Origin: Citrus sinensis
Lineage: Eukaryota > Streptophyta > Magnoliopsida > Sapindales > Rutaceae
Assembly (NCBI RefSeq): GCF_022201045.2
Contig: NC_068560.1
Location: 37,969,001 to 38,033,000 of the forward strand
Reading direction: 5' to 3'
Length of the DNA: 64,000 nucleotides
A model generated the notes under the pieces. It did no database searches. It saw nothing but the letters and a program-made list of their open reading frames with translations, and was not told the DNA's origin. The translations under genes were made by a program, and so were the position numbers. Shown here one piece after another: positions 49,284-61,293 of the stretch (positions are counted from its first letter, which is position 1; each line of letters begins with the position of its first letter).

Positions 49284-50469
49284 TGTGTTCCCGGCGACTT
49301 TTGGAAGTCGCTGGAAAATCAAGAAAGCAGAGAACAACTGTGAAGGGAGATAATAAGAGAGAGGAAAATAAAATGATTTGAAGATAAGATTATAATTAAA
49401 GAGTAGTAAGTCAGAACAAAGCTAGCATTAAAGCAGAGTTTTGGACGCGTGGGAGGCGACGGTTATGCAAAATTGGCATTTTCTAGCAATTTTTAAATGG
49501 GGCTAAGTTCTAAAATTTTCTAATGCTGGTTGATATTAAATTTATGTTCATTATTACACACAACCGCCTATTTTTTCTTTCTCTCTCCCTCTCTGTGTCA
49601 TTGGAACCTGACATATTTGCCAGAAGCAGGCCTATTGTAAGCTTTGAATTGGGTGTGTAACTGTGCATTGGCTTTCTTTTCTCTCTCCATAGCTTGACAT
49701 GCACTTGTGTTACTTATTCTGAAAATGTCTGGATCACATCTTAGCGTACACCTGTAACAAGATTTATGCAAAAACTTTTTGGGGATTGGTCTATTGAGTG
49801 CTTGAGTAAACTGGGCTTACTTTTCTTTTGTGAAATTTGCTTTCAAAAGTTTTGAAATATGTCTCAGCCTTTCATATCTGAGCAGTGAGCACGACTGGAT
49901 GGTATATTGATTTGATTATATAAGGATTATTCAGAAAAGACTCTACGCGTTGAGAAGACAGACTCTTAGACTATGGTTTATAAGGAAAGCTATCAGCCTT
50001 TTTAGTTTTTATCAAAGACAAGTAAATAGATAAGGTAAATGTTTTAAATATTTCCTGTTATTAAATGGCTTCAACTACTTCAAATTAATGCTTCCGATAA
50101 ATAAATTACACTATTGATTAATTACCTTCTTCGGGTTCATATTCGTTGACCGTAAAATCTCTCTTTCCACAAGTCGGTGTTTGTATAAAGATTTCAATTT
50201 TCAATGCTATCGGAGAGTTTTTCACCTCGGTGTATTTGAATGGATTTTCTGATTTTTTGCACCCTTTTCAAGAGCAAATCCTACCAAAACTGTTCAATGT
50301 AAAATTGTTGAGACTTACAGAAATGCTTCTGACCAGCTACAGAGGGCCCATACGTTTTAGGCTTTTTATCTTTTCTTGCAATTGGGCCAGAACTATTTTT
50401 TCCCGAGATCAAGGTTATTTAGGTTTAAACACTAGACAATACTCTTTAGAATTTCAACATAAATACTAA
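49284..50469. other. Intergenic upstream of the ARID-HMG gene
   Basis: The 5' flank of the minus-strand gene, then AT-rich DNA. The 107-codon plus-strand frame at 50146-50469 shows no recognisable motif and I do not call it. Confidence 0.4.
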
Positions 50470-50740
50470 AGGAGTGTTTGAGATTGAAGTGTTGTAATTT
50501 TTAAGTTATAGTTATTGTGTAAAAAAATTATAATTATAAAATAAAAGTTAGTAATATATAGTAAATTTAAATTTTAAATAATAATTTTGATAAAATTATT
50601 AAAGATATAATAGATTTTCTATATACAAGTGAAAAATTATATCAACATATCTTTTAAGTTATAACATGTAGTGTTTATCAAACCCTTTAGTGCTATACCT
50701 TTTAAGTTACAACTGTCCAACCTCAATCTCAAATGAACCT
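50470..50740. mobile_element. Harbinger-like MITE, 271 bp
   Basis: TAA target duplication at 50467-50469 and 50741-50743. Termini read inward are AGGAGTGTTTGAGATTGA and AGGTTCATTTGAGATTGA, a good match, followed by GTTGTAA(T/C)TT. AT-rich interior, no coding capacity. Confidence 0.8.
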
Positions 50741-50859
50741 TAAGTGGGTTTATTGTGACATGCTCATATTTTGAGAGCGTCTCTCAGTAAGTTAATTCAC
50801 TTAATTTTTCTCTTTTTAAACCTCATCGGACGGAGACACTCAATTTAGTCATTTAGGAC

Positions 50860-51524
50860 TAGTAGATTAAGCATCGAGAATATTCTGAAAGGCTTTTCTG
50901 TTTTAGCAAGGGCCAAGGAGATTTTCGAGGGGAAAAAAAAAAAGAAAGTTTGGACAGAAGAATTGTTGGGCTTTCACCCCGGAGGGAGCCCTTCCAAAAG
51001 GGCTTGGGGCCAAATCTAGGCCTAAGATAGGGTATGGAAATAACGCGCCTCAATTACTGTCACCAAGTTTTTCTCTCGTAGATGTGGCAACTCGCATGAT
51101 GGCGTCAAGCCTTGCTCAACTAGCCACTTAACAATGCTTTGCGGAAGCGATTCTCAAGCAACATAGCACCAAAGACTCGTAAATGGAGGTTCTCGTAAGA
51201 GACCAAGCAAACTAACAACAAATAGCTTAGGTTTGTGTGATCATGGACCCCACTCTCCTTACCAAAAACTAGCCCTTAAAACACATTCACCCCACTATAT
51301 AAACATATTTACAAATGACACCTCGATTCACTGAGGCTAGGTGGTGCGTTGCTCCTGCGCCAACTCAATTTTTTTCTCTTAAGATTAGGCACGACTAAGC
51401 ATGAAAATTGGAAGCACATCTCCACTCCTCTTTGGATCATGTAACCGTTACGCACTAAGTATAGAAGCAAGAAAGTTTTGGCACATAACCACCAATGCCC
51501 ACTTTCCCTTAGCAAGAAAGTTAT
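50860..51524. other. Unclassified, less AT-rich segment left of the copia element
   Basis: Composition changes here and again right of the copia element (53929-54365), so the copia element seems to have landed inside a pre-existing repeat or worn element. I recognise no domain in it, and no terminal repeats were found. Confidence 0.35.
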
Positions 51525-52057
51525 TGTTAAGAAATTGAGCTTCCTCCCAAGATCTCTCCAAGCAATTTATCAAGCACCAAATTAATAAGAAAAATTAAAT
51601 GGAGAATATACCAATCACACAACACAAGATTTACATGGAAAACTTCAAATCCGGAGAAAAACCACGGCCGTTGTCAAAAAGACAACCAGAGAAAAATATT
51701 CACTATGTGAAAAATTATTACAACCACACTCTCAGAAATAATTTTCTCTCACCCATAAGAACTTTATAATTTTAATTCCTTAAAATTATTCAAGCTCTAA
51801 CTTTGTTTCTTCACAAAACTAGATGCACAAACCAAATGAGCAGCACCCTTTTTTTATAGCCAAAATTGGCTATTAAAATACTATTATATTTTTCACCGCC
51901 ATTATCTTCTTCAACTCTTCCTTTTTCTTCTTCCTTGTCAAAGTTGTTTATTTCTTTTCTTCATTCAAAGATTTGAATGTCAACATTCAAATCTTTGAAT
52001 GTTGACAATGGCTGGCACCCCATCTAGAAGGGCGGTGCCAGTTTACCTCTTTTCACA
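51525..52057 (-). repeat. 3' LTR of copia element (533 bp)
   Basis: Starts TGTTAAGAAATTGAGC and ends CTCTTTTCACA on the plus strand, so it has TG...CA ends. It pairs with the copy at 53390-53923 at about 96% identity. A perfect 17-bp stem hairpin lies at 51963-52000. Confidence 0.92.
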
Positions 52058-52499
52058 TTCTCCCACTTGGAGATTTGATTGAGACCCAATCAATCTCCAC
52101 ACCAAGCTTATTATTTTCACCTTAATCATAATCCTCACCATAGAGAATTATCATACTCCACCATAAAGAGTATACCACTTAAAATTAATTACCAATTCTA
52201 AGAATTTTACATCGACACATGTCGAAATATCTTGCTGAAATTTATGGTGCAACTTCCATGTTGGCCTTCCTGGAAGTTTGTCAGCAATCGACATAAATTC
52301 TACCACACACCCTGCATCAATGCCAACCATGCCTTGTGTGTAAATTTTGTGGACCTGCTAGTAACATATCCCCTTTCATGGTACCAGCGGTATACCATGA
52401 AGATGTCACCATCATCCATTTTACAAGGGACTATCGTCTCCCACGATGATGAGAGACTTACCACTAGCAATACTATCAGTATCTGATTTGGAGCCACTT

Positions 52500-53112
52500 G
52501 CCGATCCTGCTCCATTTCTACCATAACAATCTCTTTTTAAGTGCCCCGATTGTCCACACCCCTAACAGACTACTTTCTTCTTAGATTTACCTTTCTTCCA
52601 ATTCCCCACAACTGCCAAAGCCGAGACATCTGTAGTTTCAGTACTTTCACTACTTAGTCTTCTTTCTTCTGAAAGTAAAGTACTAATAACGTCTTCAAGA
52701 TCTACTATCTCTTTCCCGTACATCAAAGTAGGTAACATGTGTTTGTAGGAAGTTGAAAGTGACTATAGTAATCTAAGCGCCTTGTTCTTATCTTCAATTT
52801 TAACTCCAATGGCTTCTAGTTCTGACACAATACCATTGAGAACACTGAGGTGATACCTTCAGCCATTCGCAGTGTGTGAAATCGCTCCTTCAGGTACAAT
52901 CGATTTGAGATGCTCTTTGTCTGATACAACTTTTCTAGCTTCTCCCAAAGTTCTTTCATTGTAGGAATTTTTCCTACATTTGCAAGAACATTCTTTGCTA
53001 GACACAGTCGTATGGCACTTGCAGCTTTATCATCTAATTCTTCCCAATCTTCATCACTTATACTAGCTTTTCCAGAGCCACTACTAGAAGCAGGGGATGG
53101 CTTCCCCTTCAA
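52500..53112 (-). pseudogene. copia gag remnant (fossil)
   Basis: A minus-strand stretch at about 52840-53070 resembles the UBN2-type gag of Ty1/copia elements (short blocks such as DWEELDDKA, AIRLCLA and NRLYLKERFHTL). Further along, near 52540-52570, is text resembling a CCHC zinc knuckle. It is broken. No other polyprotein domain was recognised. Confidence 0.75.
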
Positions 53113-53389
53113 TGCCTTGTGTAACCCATATTAAATCAACACATCTTTGACTTGAACTTGCCACAAGCCAAAGTTAATTCTCCCATCGAATTTTTCTATT
53201 TCAAATTTCACCAGACTTGAAAATTTCAATCCTGACATATTTGCTTTGCAGATCAGTTTTTACTCTTCACCACGGACTGTTTGGATTGGCTCCTACTGCT
53301 TCACATGAATAGTATTGTATACGTGAACAGTACCGTATACGTAAACAGTGCCCCGACACTAAAACTTCAATTAATGGCTCTGATACCAC

Positions 53390-53923
53390 TATTAGGAAAT
53401 TGAGCTTCCTCCCAAGATCTCTCCAAGCAATTTATCAAGCACCAAATTAATAAGAAAAATTAAATAGAGAATATATCAATCAAACAACACAAGATTTACG
53501 TGGAAAACTCTAAATCAGGAGAAAAACCACGGCCGTTGTCAAAAAGACAACCAGAGAAAAATATTCACTATGTGAAAAATTATTACAACCACACTCTCAG
53601 AAATATTTTTTTCTCACCCACAAGAACTTTATAATTTTAATTCCTTAAAATTACTCAAGCTCTAAACTTTGTTTTTTCACAAAACTGGATGCACAAACCA
53701 AATGAGCAGCACCCTTTTTTTATAGCCAAAATTGGCTATTAAAATACTATTATATTTTCCACCACCATTATCTTCTTCAACTCTTCCTTTTTCTTCTTTC
53801 TTGTCAAAGTTGTTTGCTTCTTTTCTTCATTCAAAGATTTGAATGTCAACATTCAAATCTTTGAATGTTGACAATGGTTGGCACCCCATCCAGAAGGGCG
53901 GTGCCAGTTTACCTCTTTTCACA
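53390..53923 (-). repeat. 5' LTR of copia element (534 bp)
   Basis: Second LTR, immediately next to the tRNA-Met primer site. The same 17-bp stem hairpin is at 53829-53866. This LTR would hold the element's promoter, reading toward lower coordinates. Confidence 0.92.
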
Positions 53924-53928
53924 GTTAT

Positions 53929-56900
53929 AACTGCCACTGCCCACTTCTCTTGTTTCCACTTTTCTAGACATGTACTTCAAAGCCATGTTTTTCCACAAGT
54001 TGCACCAATAACTATTCACTCATACTTTATTCTAGGACCCATTTCCGGAGAATTTCCGACCAACATGCTCCACGTTCAACTGACACTTCCCTTACACAGC
54101 TCGAGAGTGAACGCCTCTCATATTCACATAGTTTCACCATCGTGCATCCCCCATTGTGTTGCACATTTGCGTGCTCCCCTTGTGTACGTTTGCACTATTG
54201 CCTCTTGTCATCCCGCATTCTGTCCACTCGACCGGCGCACGTGCCCCATGCGTCTCGTGCTTGCATGCCTGTATGTCCACGCACTTACGAGATGTTGCGC
54301 GCTACCCATGCATGCCCTTACCCGCGTTGTCTCGTGCTCCTCGCACTATATTCTTATTTATTAAGTAGCTTAAATTAAGAATAAATTTTTTTGTCTGCCT
54401 GAAAATTATTCCTATATATAATACTACTGTAAATAGATTTTAATAAAAAGGTCAAATGTTCAATGCATCTTTTACTTTAATAGATTAGTTTGGTGGATCT
54501 CAAATTTGTTGATTGCCATGCATGAAATCGAGTGTGTATGGCCACTGTTATTGTATTTGGCCTTCGAAATAAAGCTTTGCTTTTACACGCTATTGCAAAA
54601 GGCTAATGAGTAAAAATCCAAACTAGCAAGTTCTATACATTTTCTTCAACTCAATATAATGAGCCAAACTTAGCTGGATTTAGACACACAAAAAAACAAA
54701 AAAAAAAGGAAAATGGAGTGATGCAATTTGGCCCCGTAATTTTTCTCAGAAGCCCCTGGTTTTTAATTGCACATCACAAAAAAAATTTGAAGTTATGTTA
54801 AATACTTAAATAGGCCTTACTAAATTTCAAAATTACCCTTTTTATAATTATGATTTTTCTTATCTTTATTTAAAAGCAGCACAAGGCTTTGCTTGCATCT
54901 CATATATAACTTGTTTAAAGTGATTATGAATCTTTTATTGAAAATATGAATCAATATTATTTTTTTGAACTCTGATGTTGTTATTGGACTAGTAAACATT
55001 ACTTGTCGCACAAAGCACTATCTTAAACAACAATTTCTATTTCTTTAAAAAAGGTTTTTTGGTTCAAAAAGGACACAAATGAAAGTGAATTAACCTCTAG
55101 AATATAACGACACTATTGTGAATTACACTCCAAACAATAGTTTTGAATAGTAAAAGAAAGAAAATTGATGAAGAAATATGAGATAGAAGTAGAGAACAAT
55201 CTCTCTCTCTCTCTCTCTCTCACGTAGTTGTTAAAGATTTTATATATTTCTCTTATATAGAAAAACCCTCTACAGTACTCCTTTTTCTAATTCAATTTGA
55301 ACTAGTTACCTATTTTCTTATTTAATTTGAACTAATCATCTGTGTGCTTCATAATTTAATCCAACTTAAATAATCTAAATTACAAGTCGATTTGACTTGT
55401 TCAACTCTAGTTAATAATTACACTAAACACTTGACTAATTTGAGGTCAAACACAAAAATAATTGCTCTCGCTTCCCTCAACGTGGGACATTAGTATTTTG
55501 AAATACTCATATAATTCCAATGTTTTCTTATTATGACAAAATAGAAATATAAAAAAGATAAAAGATAGAAAAATTAAAGTTTATGAATAATTGGAATAAT
55601 ATTGAATACGGTCTAAATAATAAGCCAGGGTTCTGAGGACTTTTATACTAATCTTAAATAATGTGAATTTACAAAACTAACAAACCTGAGTTATTATTAC
55701 ATAATGAAAGTCTACCTACTAACACAAGAAAAATAAAATAAATGATACTTAAATATAATATCATAAAAAAAGATAAAAATCTTTAAAATAATAAAAAAAT
55801 AAAACAAAAATAATTTAAAATTGCAAAACGAGACCCAAAGAAATGAAATTTTTTATCGAACCATATAACCAACGGACAGACACCTGTTGTTCAGATTATG
55901 GATTCGAAAAGGTATCCTCCTCATGTTAGTTCACATCATATCATTTTGCTTTTTCTTTTTTTCTTTTTTTTTTTAAATTTGTCCAGCCATCCACCCTTAT
56001 TGTGAGCATAAAGCCAAATAATTTCCACCGTGAGGTCATAATTCTCCTCAAGTGATTTCGAGATTTAAATCACTCCAACCATCATGTGAGCATGAGGCTA
56101 AATGAGGTTAGACTTCTCCACTGCCGACCAAAAATAATGTTGGGGTAGTTTACTGATTACAGATGATGTAAAATAATTGTAAGCCAATTCTTGAAGGGCA
56201 GCTGACCTAAAATTAATTTTTTATGACCCCTTAATTGTTTGACAAGCAACAATTGAGTCATACTAAAAAAAAGAAAAAGAAAATTACAGATGTTGTAATT
56301 TAGCAAGATCCATCTTAAAGATATGCTTCAATATTTGATAAGTCAAGACTGAAACAGTTCTTTTTCGTTCTCCAAGCCAATGAGACATATTCATATTGGC
56401 TTAGGCTCCTTTCTTGTCCTCGGTTCATCGTGCATGGTTTTTGCCAAAGCCCCTTTTTTTATGGATCATGGTCTCTGGTTTCTTTAGAGTTTACTCCCAA
56501 TAATTGAATCATATTGATTCCTACACTTTTTTCTTTTTCTTTTTTTAATTTTCAATATGACTGTGATAGTAAGTATACATGTTGATGCCACGCCTTGCAA
56601 GAAAGACCATTATTATTAACATTAGTAATCAATTTCCAATTTTGTTTGAAGTTCTTGATATCGGTAGGTCTCTCTTTCACGACGATCTAATCTAGTATTT
56701 ATAATAATAATAATAACGCTTACCTGGTCAACCTTCTCACGTATAATAAACCTTCAAGTCCCCCAAGCTGGCTTGTGTGTCATGCGAGCATTTAAGAAAA
56801 TTTGTTATCAAGGAAACTATTCTGAATTGTGGCCCAGCCCTATCCTATCCGTTGAGCCCCCGGCACCACTGACGTAACCTCCAACGTTATGGCCCACTAT

Positions 56901-57012
56901 TATCCATCATCTGTCATCGGTGTTGACAATTTGGCCCATAGATTAGAGAGACTGATGATTTTTTTAATTAAATTTGTTGGATCAGATTCAAAGGTCTGTG
57001 GATTAAAATAAA
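53929..57012. other. Intergenic, 3.1 kb, no gene recognised
   Basis: 53929-54365 is unusually GC-rich for this window and holds overlapping open frames without recognisable motifs, probably the continuation of the segment at 50860-51524. From 54366 on it is AT-rich, with a CT microsatellite at 55200-55221. No exon structure seen. Confidence 0.4.
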
Positions 57013-57429
57013 GAGTAATTATCATTTGTATATTTTTAGTTTATTCTATTATTAAAAATATTATAATACTTTAAGGATGTATCAATCGTTTATTTTAAAT
57101 TGATAAAATATATCAGCTGACCACTAAACCGTTAGTTGCCGTTTAAGTATGATGACGTCAGAAGGGTAATTTGGTCTTTTTATATAATACAAGTGATAAT
57201 TTAAGGGTATACAAGTAATAAAAAGAGAATTTAAGGGTATACAAGTGATAATTTTCAAGGGTAAAATCATCAATTTATTGTAATTTCGTTAACTTTCAAA
57301 CGGCAACTAATAGTTTGGTGGTCGGCTAATACATTTTATCAACTAAGGGTGGACGATTGATACACTCTCAAAGTGTTGTAGTATTTTTGATAGCAGAGCA
57401 AATATAGGGTATATGAATTATAATTTCCC
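57013..57429. mobile_element. Mutator-like foldback MITE, 417 bp
   Basis: An exact 9-bp target duplication TAAAATAAA lies at 57004-57012 and 57430-57438. Imperfect arms of about 110 bp share AAAATA(T/C)TA..A.(T/C)ACTTT, GTGTATCAATCG, GATAAAAT(A/G)TAT and ACTATTAG/ACTAAACCGTTAG-type blocks. The centre carries two copies of AATTTAAGGGTATACAAGTG about 37 bp apart. No coding capacity. Confidence 0.78.
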
Positions 57430-57438
57430 TAAAATAAA

Positions 57439-58444
57439 TAAATCTTCAAACATGAAGCACCCAACCATTTTGATGCTTGCTTGAAAATGATTGGTCACCA
57501 GATATCTAAACTTTACCGACCCTTCAAGACAAAATTTCTATTATCTTCTAATTTACTCGTTGTATTAATAAATATTAATGAACGTTTGGGGAGAAGTCAG
57601 TGTTTGGAAAAGAGATAAAGGAAGCAAAATATCTTGATCACTTTTCTAATTCTAGTTACGAGGCCTCCTTCCAGGAAACCACTCGTATGCCCCCACATAA
57701 TAAGCTAGTTTGTATGAGTATGAGTGGGAATAAGTGAACAATTTTGACATTTTATGTCATCTAGGGATCCAATTTGCTTAAATCCATCTAGACAATTTTG
57801 GAATATTTCAAAATCGTTGTGATTGTGACTCTACTTAATTTTGTTGACGCTATTGTTTCATCCAAAAACATATATGTGACTTTCCCTACGAGCATGGAAG
57901 CTGTATGATTTACCTTCAAATGTTTATTCGACACTTGGAGGGAACTATTCGCGAGCAAGGAAATTAAAGTCACATTAACTTTGATTATGCAGCATATAAA
58001 AATGATGAGAATCAAATGTGATTTTAGAGTACATCAGAATTTTTACATCTAATTGATGTAGATCAGATGTAAAAAATTGAATTTTCATCTTTATCAATTA
58101 TCTTTTGTTCATGTCACTCTTCTTTTTTAATTTGTAAAAATATTTAGTTGAATTATATATATGTTTGTATGTATGTATTAATTGTCATACCTCTAATGCA
58201 TGTAGATTTTTTTATTTTATTTAAACAACCATGCATACATACATTTGCTTGACAGCTTAATAGTAGAAGCCACGGGACAGCAGCAGCAAGATACGTGTCA
58301 GTAACTCAGTGACGGTTCCACCGAGTTGAATCAGACCGACTCCGATAGTCCGATCCAAAATGGGAGATGCTTGAGAATATACTCCTGTAACCATATGCCA
58401 TCGGCGTCGTTTAGGGCATTAAGATAAGTGCTCACTATCCTCCC
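57439..58444 (+). other. Upstream flank of the CRAL-TRIO gene
   Basis: AT-rich to about 58260, then more mixed. No exon recognised. Short frames on the minus strand (57788-58015) have no family resemblance. Confidence 0.4.
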
Positions 58445-58472
58445 GCTTTATATATATATATATATATAAAGC
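58445..58472 (+). promoter_or_regulatory. Palindromic TATA region of the CRAL-TRIO gene
   Basis: A perfect 28-bp inverted repeat, GCTTTA followed by alternating TA and then TAAAGC, lies 150 bp upstream of the start codon at 58623. It contains TATATAAA, so it is a good TATA-box candidate. Being symmetric, it could drive either direction. Confidence 0.6.
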
Positions 58473-58622
58473 AAAGGCCCTTGCTCTCCCCACTCACCGT
58501 CATCCCACCTTAGACAGCATTTAAATTAGTACTCCCCTTTCTAACAGCTTCCCTGTAAAACTAAAAGTAACGGCCGCCAACAACTTAATTTCTAATACCC
58601 CAAAAAAAAAAAAAAAAGAACT

Positions 58623-59509
58623 ATGTACTCTCAAGAAGACCAAGAACTTCTATTGGACAAACTTCAAGTGTTCAAGATCCAAGGAAGGGATAAACATGGC
58701 CGTTCTGTTCTTCGTGTCATTGGAAAAATCTTCCCTGGTGTGGATGAAATTTATACAGAATGTTCATTTGATTCTTTTGCTTGTTGAATATTTGATTTAT
58801 TGTATTGAATAGAATTGTATGTGTTTTGATTGATATGCATGATTATGATGTATTTATGAATATTATATTGATTTGTTGATTATCATTTTTCCTTTTTTTT
58901 TCACTATCAGCTCGACTTGTGAGTGTTGAGGTATTGAACAAGTACTTGCAGGATAAGATTTTTCCCAAGTTAAGAGAAGCGCCATTCTCAATGGTTTACG
59001 TGCACACTGGCGTCCAACGGAGCCAAAACTATCCTGGAATCTCCGCCCTACGATCAATCTACGATGCTATTCCGACGGACGTCCAGGATCATTTGGAGCA
59101 TGTTTATTTCGTGCACCCGAGTTTACAAGCCAGGCTCTTCCTAGCCACATTTGGCCGTCTCATTTTCAGCGGAGGGTAAGAATTAGATTCTCAAGATCAA
59201 GAGCACGCGCTTCTTTGACCTGTTCTAAATTCTAAATTCTCAATTCTAATGCCAACTTCACTACACTTGACTTCACCGTGTTAACGCAGGTTTTACGGGA
59301 AGGTCAAGTATGTGAATCGGCTAGAGTTTCTGTGGGACCATGTGAGGAGGAACGAGATTGAAGTACCGGAGTTTGTTTATGAGCATGATGAGGAGATGGA
59401 ATACCGTCCGATGGTGGACTATGGATTAGAGAGTGATCATCCCAATGTTTATCGTGCGCCTTCTGTGGACTCTGCGTTTTCCATGTACTCCATGAGGTTT
59501 ATCGCATAG
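58623..59509 (+). CDS. Small CRAL-TRIO (Sec14-like) domain protein (199 aa, 3 exons)
   Basis: Resembles Arabidopsis At4g35750, annotated as a Sec14 cytosolic factor/phosphoglyceride transfer family protein, and the CRAL-TRIO part of GDAP2. Exons: 58623-58737, 58911-59175, 59290-59509 (600 nt, GT-AG). The N-terminus LLLDKLQVFKIQGRDKHGRSVLRVIGKIFP is the family start (read in two blocks: LLLDKLQVFKIQGRDKHG and RSVLRVIGKIFP). The core carries ISALRSIYDAIPTDVQDHLE, VYFVHPSLQARLFLATFGRL and FYGKVKYVNRLEFLWDHV. The acidic, Tyr-rich tail ends SMYSMRFIA. The protein is a stand-alone CRAL-TRIO module without the N-terminal CRAL-TRIO-N helix bundle of true Sec14 proteins. Lipid binding is inferred from the fold; no ligand is known. 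Confidence 0.9.
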
Positions 59510-61293
59510 GGATACGGCCATCCTGCTGTCCTGGGTTTCTACTTTCCCTGTCAATATTTAGCGTATTGTAAAAATGTGCTTTTAGATCGTCTTATATATA
59601 ATGGGACTGCTAATTAACTAGTTATTAAATAAAAAAATAATTTGTTCTTATTCTTATCTCTACATTTTGTTATAACACATGCAGGTCACCTCAGAAGATT
59701 AAAATCAGGACGAGTGCCCAGAGGGCACACTCGTCGAACTAATCTGATATTTATGTCTGGGCCATAGTTGTTGTCAATAGTTGGGCTAATTGGACTCAGA
59801 CTGTGAGACATGTAAACCCTTATCCCAATAATTGAAGGGCCAGCGTGTAGCAGTTCCCTCACAAAGAATATTGCTTGGGGTGGGGGGTGGTGGGTATTGG
59901 TAGAGGTTGCCCGTAGCCATCACTGGTTTATTCTGAATTAGGTTTTCCATTTAACGATGGATTGAATGGATAGAGAAGGCACAACAGCAGGACCATATCA
60001 TAATAGGAACATAAGCTCTATTTGATGACAGAATCAAACGGACAGAAATACAAGCAAGGTCAGCATAAAAATACAATGAAAATGTTGTACGACTGTAAGA
60101 GACACTTGAAGATACTATTATTGACTAGGTCTAAAGTTTCAGTGACATCGTAGATAAGGCCTGATTTCGGAAGCTGTTTGCATATTTACTAAATTCTATC
60201 CTCTTCTTGCAAGGAAATTAGACACATAAGTAACATTCACTAGGAACTCTATATCTGTCATTGAATGGCTAGCAATCAAATGATTTCAAACAGCTCCCCT
60301 TCAGAAAGAAGTGTTTGTCTCTTTGACGCCATCTGCGTAAGGTATCATCTCCTAGCAGAGCCAAGATGTTCTAATTACAAAAGCATTAGCAGGGTCAAAG
60401 AAACAACAACTTTGTAATACTCGAGAAAGGCTACTAAGAGGTCAGCGCTATCTGCAAATATGAACCGAAACTTCCATTCACTGTACCTATTTTCCACCCT
60501 CTAGAAAGTATATCCACCATATAGCTCTCCTAACTTCTATGAGCAAGAGCAACATTCAAAATTTTCTCATATAACTGCTTGTGGGAGGGGGAATTTTGGG
60601 GTTTTGGATCCCAGCTGCACACATGAAAGAATGGCTTAAGAAAGCAACCCTAGCATATTCGGCAATCTAATAGGTTTCTTCGATGGGACATCTGGTTAGT
60701 ATCAAATTCTTAGACATTCAGAATATTTATGTGAATACATACAATCATACACAAATACCGAGTATTTTTTTAGGTGCATAATAAACTTCACATGTAACAG
60801 TGTGTTTGAAAGATGAGGACCAATTTCTGAAAATCACCAGCATCAAAGAGAGAATGTGAGCAAACAACATTGCAAATGAATGCATGAGATCTTTCTAAAT
60901 TTGCATTACACGTCTGCACCAAGTTCTTATTGTCATGCTATAAAGCCCTTATATGATTTCTGTTGCATAATGTCATATAATCACAATGTTGTCAAATAAA
61001 GCACTAAATTTGACCCAAAAAGCTAATCAAAGAGGTCAATTAATAAGTGTAAGACAAGTAAAGAAGAACCAACGCTCACTAGTTATCCAACTGAATATTT
61101 AAGTATGGACATATTGTTGAATATATCACAAATAAACAGACTAGTAACCCACCATAACATATCATGGCAAGATCTGAGACCAGAAATTTTAATAGAATGC
61201 ATTTTAACAAAGAAACCAATAAACAATAACATCTAGATTTACATTCACATTCAAGCCAAATAAATAAGTATTTACGCTGATGTTCAAGCCAAA
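59510..61293. other. Convergent intergenic region, 1.8 kb
   Basis: Between the CRAL-TRIO gene (+) and the F-box gene (-), so both 3' ends lie here. A G/T-rich run sits at about 59876-59894. About 59930-61080 is less AT-rich and could be a long F-box 3' UTR or a non-coding exon, but no coding frame is recognisable. Confidence 0.4.

Larger units (their letters stand above)
51525..53923 (-). mobile_element. Ty1/copia LTR retrotransposon fossil, non-autonomous, about 2.4 kb
   Basis: Oriented on the minus strand. Exact 5-bp target duplication GTTAT at 51520-51524 and 53924-53928. The interior is only 1.33 kb (52058-53389). It has a primer-binding site for initiator tRNA-Met (53376-53388, TGGTATCAGAGCC on the minus strand), gag remains, and a purine tract (CCAAGTGGGAGAA, about 52058-52070) before the 3' LTR. 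I see no reverse transcriptase or integrase, so it is a broken or never autonomous element that would depend on a relative. The two LTRs differ at about 23 of 533 positions by eye. At commonly used plant rates this gives roughly 1.5-3.5 million years. Confidence 0.92.

Noticed and set aside
50146-50469. 107-codon plus-strand frame
   Set aside because: No family resemblance and AT-rich codon use. It ends right at the boundary of a Harbinger-like MITE.
53843-54364. 173-codon plus-strand frame
   Set aside because: It begins inside an LTR and runs into the GC-richer flank. There is no recognisable domain, and two other frames in the same stretch are also open, which fits composition rather than coding.
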